Made by a program: the position numbers and the translations under genes. The notes under the pieces were generated by a model, which was not told the DNA's origin, did no database searches, and saw only the letters and a program-made list of their open reading frames with translations. From an uncultured Atopobiaceae bacterium (GTDB lineage: Bacteria; Actinomycetota; Coriobacteriia; Coriobacteriales; Atopobiaceae), in contig CALUNW010000013.1 of assembly GCA_944322145.1 (NCBI GenBank), positions 1-56,702 on the forward strand: a stretch of 56,702 nucleotides of DNA. Reading direction: 5' to 3'. This document shows positions 52,546-56,702 of this stretch, piece after piece. How positions within the stretch are numbered: the stretch's first letter is position 1; each line of letters starts with the position of its first letter.

Positions 52546-52566
52546 AAGGAAGGGCGTGGCGCTCCG

Positions 52567-54411
52567 TCAGCCAACGTAGTAGCTGGCCTGAGCGTCCCAG
52601 AGCTGGGCGTAGAGTCCGCGCTCGGCGAGAAGCTCCTCGTGACTCCCCCGTTCCACGACGCGCCCGCCGTCAAAGACGATGATCTCGTCGCAGAACCGGC
52701 AGCTGCTCATGCGGTGCGAGATGTAGATCGCCGTGCGGCCCTCAACCATGCGGTCAAACCCCGCGTAGACCTCCGCCTCCGAGATGGGGTCAAGCGCGGC
52801 CGTGGGCTCGTCCAGAATCACCACCGGCGCGTCCTTGTAGAGCGCGCGGGCCAGCGCGAGCTTCTGCGCCTCGCCGCCGGACACCATCACGCCGTCGCTG
52901 AGGTCCTTGTAGAGACGCGTCTCCAGCCCCTCCGGCCACGCGCGCACGAGTTCGTCCGCCCCGGCCTGGGAGAGCGCCCTCCACAGGCGCGCGTCGTCAC
53001 GGCCATAGCCCGCCGCCAGGTTCTCCCACACGGGAAACGCGAAGAGCCTGAAGTCCTGGAAGACCACCCCAAAGAGGTCGCGGTACTCCTCCTCGTCGTA
53101 CTTGCGGATGTCCACGCCGTTCAGCGTGATGCGCCCCTCCGTGGGGTCATAGAGCCGACAGAGCAGCTTGATGAACGTCGTCTTGCCCGCGCCGTTGGGG
53201 CCCACCACGGCAAGCTTGCCGAGCGTGTCAATCTTGAGGTTGACGTCACGCAGCACCCAGGCGTCCGTCCCGGGATAGCGGAAGCTCACGTGCTCAAAGG
53301 CGAGCTCAAACTGCCCGTCGTCGCGCTTCTCCACCGGGATGGAGCCCGCGGGACGCGGGTCCTCCATATCCATGAAGTCAAGAAACTCCTGCAGGTAGCT
53401 ACAGCACTGGCGCAGCTCACCGTTGTTGGACACGAGCGCGGTATACGCCGCGCCAAACTGCGCGAGCGCGCCCGCATACTGGGTGAACGCGCCCACAGTG
53501 ATGGCGCCCGCAAGGACCTTCACCGCCACGAGCGCATAGGAGGCCGCCGTGAAGACGGCGTTGACAGCGCTCGTCCCCACGTCAATGCGCCGCTCGCCCG
53601 AAATCCAGCGATCGAAGTACTCCATCGAAGCACCATGGTTCTTCTCGAGATTGCGCATGAGCATGTCACCCATGTCATAGATGCGGGCCACCTTGGGGAC
53701 GCGCCGGTCAAAGAGCACGAGGTTGAGCAGGTACATGATGCGGTTCTCGACGGATGAGTGCGTGCTCGTTACCCAGTCCAAGAGGCGCGCACGAAAGCGG
53801 CCCACCAGCGTGTTTCCGCCGAGCGAGATGAGAAGAACGAGCGCCAACAACAGCACCGAGACCGCAGGCGAGGCAGTGACGCCGAGCGCGCCCGTTGTCG
53901 CGGGCCGCGCAAACGCAAGCGCCACCACGAGAGACACGCAGGCGAGCATGTTGACTGCCGCCCCGATGAGGTCGCGATAAAAGCGAGGGAGCGTGCCGAT
54001 GCTGCCGTGCATTTGGGCGGTTCGCTCGATGTAGGCGATGCGCTCGGCGAGCTTGGGATCCTCTGCGGTCTCGTAGGAGAGCGAGAGGGCCTTCTCGCGC
54101 AGCATGAGGCTGAAGCGCCAGGAACACCGCATGCCGCCGACCGTCGCACGTCGCTTGCAACGCGAACAGACGCAGGAGATCACAAAGGACGTCACCACGA
54201 GCGCCGTTGCATAGACTACCGTCTTTCGAAGCTCGAGCGCCACGAGCGCGTCAACGAGCCCCGCCGTGAGCGCAAGGCCCACGTAGATGCCCGCCACCTG
54301 GGTGAGCGCGTAGATGAGGCTCACCGGAAGCAGCGCCGGGTCGATCTTGCGCACGAGGGCAAGCAGCCGAAAGCCCGTCCTGTGAAACGCCAGGCTACTC
54401 AGCATCCTCAT
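52567..54411 (-). CDS. ABC exporter, membrane and ATPase domains (second half-transporter)
   Basis: A 614-residue half-transporter. Five to six membrane helices fill residues about 20-330. The ATPase domain has Walker A VVGPNGAGKTTFIKLL near 395-410, signature MVSGGEAQKLALARAL near 505-520 and Walker B VVILDEPTAALD near 526-537, then the H-loop in ISHRMSS. It probably dimerises with the upstream exporter to move a peptide or lipid. ATGs at 54420, 54411 and 54405 are all possible; the ribosome binding site is weak, and the gene overlaps the upstream one. Confidence 0.88.
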   Translation of the reverse strand: MRMLSSLAFHRTGFRLLALVRKIDPALLPVSLIYALTQVAGIYVGLALTAGLVDALVALELRKTVVYATALVVTSFVISCVCSRCKRRATVGGMRCSWRFSLMLREKALSLSYETAEDPKLAERIAYIERTAQMHGSIGTLPRFYRDLIGAAVNMLACVSLVVALAFARPATTGALGVTASPAVSVLLLALVLLISLGGNTLVGRFRARLLDWVTSTHSSVENRIMYLLNLVLFDRRVPKVARIYDMGDMLMRNLEKNHGASMEYFDRWISGERRIDVGTSAVNAVFTAASYALVAVKVLAGAITVGAFTQYAGALAQFGAAYTALVSNNGELRQCCSYLQEFLDFMDMEDPRPAGSIPVEKRDDGQFELAFEHVSFRYPGTDAWVLRDVNLKIDTLGKLAVVGPNGAGKTTFIKLLCRLYDPTEGRITLNGVDIRKYDEEEYRDLFGVVFQDFRLFAFPVWENLAAGYGRDDARLWRALSQAGADELVRAWPEGLETRLYKDLSDGVMVSGGEAQKLALARALYKDAPVVILDEPTAALDPISEAEVYAGFDRMVEGRTAIYISHRMSSCRFCDEIIVFDGGRVVERGSHEELLAERGLYAQLWDAQASYYVG

Positions 54412-56311
54412 CGCCCCCATGATTCAATTGGGGACAGACCCCTTTTGAATCATCGAACTCATGATTCAAAAGGGGTCTGTCCCCAATTGAATCATCCTCG
54501 TAGTAGCGGGCCTGGGTCTCGAACATGCGGGCGTAACCGCCAGCAGCGGCCATGAGCTCTTCATGCGTGCCCCGCTCGACCACGCGGCCTCTCTCCATGT
54601 AGAGAATTCGCTCACAGAAGCGCGTGGACGAGAGCCGGTGAGAGATGAAAACGCTCGTCTTGCCCGCCGTGAGCTCGTCGTAGCGCTCGTACATCTGACG
54701 CTCTGCCAGGGGGTCGAGCGCCGCGGTCGGCTCGTCGAGAAGGACCACCGGCGCGCCCTTGTAGAGCGCGCGGGCGAGCATGAGCCGCTGGGTCTCGCCA
54801 CCGGAGAGCGAGACGCCCTCGGGGTCAACGTCCTGCCCGAGGTGGGTTTCCGCGCCATGCGGCAACCCCGCGACCTTCTCGGCAAGGTCCGCCTGAGCAA
54901 GGCAGGCATCCAGGCGCACGGGATCCACGTCCTTCTCGCCCCCCGAGCAGCTCACGTTGTCCGCAACGGTGAACGAGAAGGGAAAGCAGTCCTGGAAGAC
55001 CACCGAGAACTCACGCCACAGGCTCCGGGGATTGATGGACGCAACGTCAACGCCGTCGAGGTAGATGCTGCCGGACGTGGGGCGGTAGAGCCCGCAGAGG
55101 AGCTTCACGAGCGTGGTCTTGCCCGCGCCGTTGACGCCCACGAGGGCGATCTTCTCACCAGGGTGTATGGTGAGGGTGAGGTCGTGCACCGCGTCCTCGC
55201 TGCCGTCATACGAGAAGGACACGTGGTCGAGACGAATCTCGTGAGCGCGGCCAGGGTTGGGGGCGGCATTTGTGCCGTGAGCGGCAGGCGCGCAGTCATC
55301 GTGGACCTCCCGATAGGCACTCACGTGGCGCAGCTGGACCATGAGCTCGGAGAGGCTGTCAAAGGCGGTCTGCATCCACGTTCCAAATCCGGAGACCATA
55401 CCCGCAAGCAGCAGAAACGCCGGAAGGTCAATCGAGCCGGCAAAGATGAGCCAGATGAACGTGACGTAGGAGGCACCATCGCGGACAAGGGCGCAGGCGG
55501 CGGCCACGTATCCTGCCCGCTCGAAGGCCCCGTACTCGATGTCCCTGAGCTTAACGTTGCGGTCGAGCACCTGTGCGAAGGCGCGCTTGAACCACGCCGC
55601 CATGCGGTAGAGGCGGATGTCCTTCCCGTTGGCGGAATCAAGCGCCTGGCGCCTGAGGTACTCAAAGGCCTCGCTTGCAGCGAACTCGTCGTCCATGACG
55701 GCATAGCTCTTCTCGTTTGCCCAGCGGTTCGCCGCGATGGAGACAACGGTGAGCAGCGCGAGCGGCACGAGCAGCCACGGGACAAACATGCCGATGACCG
55801 CCGCGTACGCCACCATGCCGAGCGCGCCGCCCACTGCGGCAAAGAGCCGCCGCAGCGCTTCCTCGACGCCCATGGAGCTGTCGTTGAAGAACGCGCGGGT
55901 GGCGAGGTCGAGCTTCTTATGCGCCTCGTCGCTCTCTATGTAGCGGTAGTCCGCGGCGAGGGCGTCCCGGCAAAGGTCGAGCCCGCCCCAGACGCGGGTG
56001 CACGTGTAATACCAGTTGGACTTGGCCTGCGTCCAGGCCTTGAGCACCACGAGCACCTGGAGCAGGGCGGCCGCACCCGCCACGAGCGCGAGCGCAACAA
56101 GTGGCTCCGCCCCGGACGTGAGCGCGGCAACCACGACGCTGGGAAGGGCCGCCGCAAGGAAGGGCTGCGTCACACCTGCGGCCACATCCAACGCGCACAC
56201 GGCGAGCGCACGAGGCCCGCAGATGCGAACCAGCCAGCGCAGGAGCTGTGCGACGTTGCTCACGAAGCCATAACGGCGCTGGGTCGCCACGGCATCTCTT
56301 GTCTCTTGCAC
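54395..56311 (-). CDS. ABC exporter, membrane and ATPase domains (first half-transporter)
   Basis: A 638-residue half-transporter. Membrane domain to about residue 330. Walker A is LVGVNGAGKTTLVKLL near 394-409, signature SLSGGETQRLMLARAL near 503-518, Walker B VVLLDEPTAALD near 524-535 and H-loop in ISHRLSS. The family normally ends near FETQARYYED; residues about 607-630 here are encoded by the palindrome at 54421-54493, in frame. The GTG start at 56311 sits in the arm of another palindrome. Likely heterodimer with the gene downstream. Confidence 0.88.
   Translation of the reverse strand: MQETRDAVATQRRYGFVSNVAQLLRWLVRICGPRALAVCALDVAAGVTQPFLAAALPSVVVAALTSGAEPLVALALVAGAAALLQVLVVLKAWTQAKSNWYYTCTRVWGGLDLCRDALAADYRYIESDEAHKKLDLATRAFFNDSSMGVEEALRRLFAAVGGALGMVAYAAVIGMFVPWLLVPLALLTVVSIAANRWANEKSYAVMDDEFAASEAFEYLRRQALDSANGKDIRLYRMAAWFKRAFAQVLDRNVKLRDIEYGAFERAGYVAAACALVRDGASYVTFIWLIFAGSIDLPAFLLLAGMVSGFGTWMQTAFDSLSELMVQLRHVSAYREVHDDCAPAAHGTNAAPNPGRAHEIRLDHVSFSYDGSEDAVHDLTLTIHPGEKIALVGVNGAGKTTLVKLLCGLYRPTSGSIYLDGVDVASINPRSLWREFSVVFQDCFPFSFTVADNVSCSGGEKDVDPVRLDACLAQADLAEKVAGLPHGAETHLGQDVDPEGVSLSGGETQRLMLARALYKGAPVVLLDEPTAALDPLAERQMYERYDELTAGKTSVFISHRLSSTRFCERILYMERGRVVERGTHEELMAAAGGYARMFETQARYYEDDSIGDRPLLNHEFDDSKGVCPQLNHGGDEDAE
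54421..54493. repeat. GATTCAATTGGGGACAG palindrome inside the exporter 3' end
   Basis: GATTCAATTGGGGACAGACC with CCTTTTGAATCAT is mirrored by ATGATTCAAAAGG with GGTCTGTCCCCAATTGAATC: perfect arms of about 33 bases and a short centre. It lies within the last codons of the first exporter gene and just before the start of the second. The AATTGGGGAC part is shared with the palindromes at 32336 and 35248. Confidence 0.9.
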
Positions 56312-56352
56312 GTCGTATCACATCCCTTCGGTTCCCAGTATGTGATACGACG
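56311..56352. promoter_or_regulatory. Perfect inverted repeat over the exporter start region
   Basis: CGTCGTATCACAT (56311-56323) and ATGTGATACGACG (56340-56352) are perfect 13-bp arms around a 16-base loop that includes CCCTTCGGTTCCC. The left arm touches the exporter GTG start and the loop contains the only possible ribosome binding site (AAGGG). It may be an operator, or an RNA hairpin controlling translation. Confidence 0.6.
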
Positions 56353-56487
56353 CACGCGGCGAGCGTGGCGAGATCCCGCACGAGTTGCGCGATTATCCGC
56401 GCGAGATGCACGGACTTGAGGAGCTCGTGAGCATGCCGTTACTCGAAGAAGCCCTTGTCGCTCACCGATCGTTGAGCTGGGCATCAC
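56353..56487. other. Gap between the exporter and the edge gene
   Basis: No convincing gene. On the minus strand a 9-codon frame MSDAQLNDR (56462-56491) overlaps the stop of the edge gene as ATGA, followed by short frames with early stops; it could be a decayed coupled gene. Promoter sequences for the exporter probably lie here. Confidence 0.4.
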
Positions 56488-56702
56488 TCATGCAACGGCC
56501 ACCTCCTCGATCGGAGCGAGAAACTCATCAACGTCAAAGTAGAGGTTGCTCAAAATGGGGACGAGGTCGATGTACTCCTCGACCGGCTCCGGGCAGCCAT
56601 CGTATTCTGCGTTGACCACGAGATGGCCCTTGTTCCATTCCCGAACATCAACGTACCTGACGAGGTTCTTGGGCGTTCGAAAACGAATGTCATGTCCGCC
56701 GA
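56488..56702 (-). CDS. Partial protein of unknown function, cut by the window edge
   Basis: The last 71 codons of a minus-strand gene, running out of the window at its 5' side. The visible part ends VEEYIDLVPILSNLYFDVDE with FLAPIEEVAVA, and earlier has LVRYVDVREWNKGHLVVNAE. It is acidic and soluble. I recall small bacterial proteins with a similar YIDLVPIL ending but no name or function, so it is left as hypothetical. Confidence 0.65.
   Translation of the reverse strand, partial: GGHDIRFRTPKNLVRYVDVREWNKGHLVVNAEYDGCPEPVEEYIDLVPILSNLYFDVDEFLAPIEEVAVA

Noticed and set aside
56353..56487. A small coupled gene (MSDAQLNDR) after the edge gene
   Set aside because: Only nine codons and no support beyond the ATGA overlap; recorded as a gap rather than a gene.

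Overview
The window is about 56.7 kb of GC-rich DNA, roughly two thirds G+C by eye, with strong GAG/AAG/CTC codon preference. Gene content is a fermentative Gram-positive anaerobe: AdhE, formate-tetrahydrofolate ligase, a formate channel, ferredoxin-linked indolepyruvate oxidoreductase, a mannitol-type PTS and an AgrC/LytTR-type two-component pair. With the actinobacterial-style composition, this best fits the class Coriobacteriia (Olsenella/Atopobiaceae-like). That placement is inference from content, not from a marker gene tree.

Layout. 0.1-2.2 kb (-): Gfo/Idh/MocA oxidoreductase and the AzlCD exporter. 2.3-5.3 kb (+): acyl-ACP thioesterase, NUDIX hydrolase, small membrane protein, thyA, folA. 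5.5-9.8 kb (-): membrane-anchored protein, APH-like kinase, adhE. 10-15.5 kb: a hexitol-type module with divergent mtlA and pfkB-dehydrogenase, followed by a DeoR regulator, tied together by repeated operator-like sites. 15.6-17.9 kb (-): thrS with a possible leader-peptide attenuator. 18.3-25.1 kb (-): a one-carbon/folate cluster fhs-fchA-folD-focA-folE-folC and a zinc-ribbon membrane protein. 25.3-30.7 kb: LacI-family regulator divergent from the Leloir genes galM-galK-galT. 31-35 kb (-): iorA-iorB-paaK for aryl-pyruvate oxidation. 35.4-39.2 kb: TcdA, a PIN/VapBC-like toxin-antitoxin pair and an ABC transporter. 39.6-44.6 kb: valS, TatD, a GT8 glycosyltransferase. 44.7-48.2 kb (-): clpX, clpP, tig and tRNA-Leu(TAG). 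48.5-56.3 kb: an HTH/DUF2975 pair, a lone membrane protein, a histidine kinase/LytTR response regulator and two ABC exporters. A cut gene lies at the right edge.

Most genes are ordinary core metabolism. The unusual signal is between, and sometimes inside, the genes. (1) A 10-base word GTYCTTCTCG occurs about 40 times by hand count on the two strands. It often sits a few bases after stop codons in the direction of transcription, as a 35-bp tandem array, as inverted pairs forming long hairpins, and in coding sequence where it uses otherwise disfavoured codons. (2) Several families of long palindromic elements fill the intergenic gaps. One has four copies of almost exactly 141 bp with doubled boxes 22 bp apart at each end. 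Some elements have landed inside genes: one in frame in the middle of iorA, others supplying the C-termini of iorB and an ABC exporter.

Together these look like a genome-wide short signal, perhaps analogous to DNA uptake, Chi or terminator words, and a set of non-autonomous palindromic repeats that may carry it. Both ideas need genome-scale counting.
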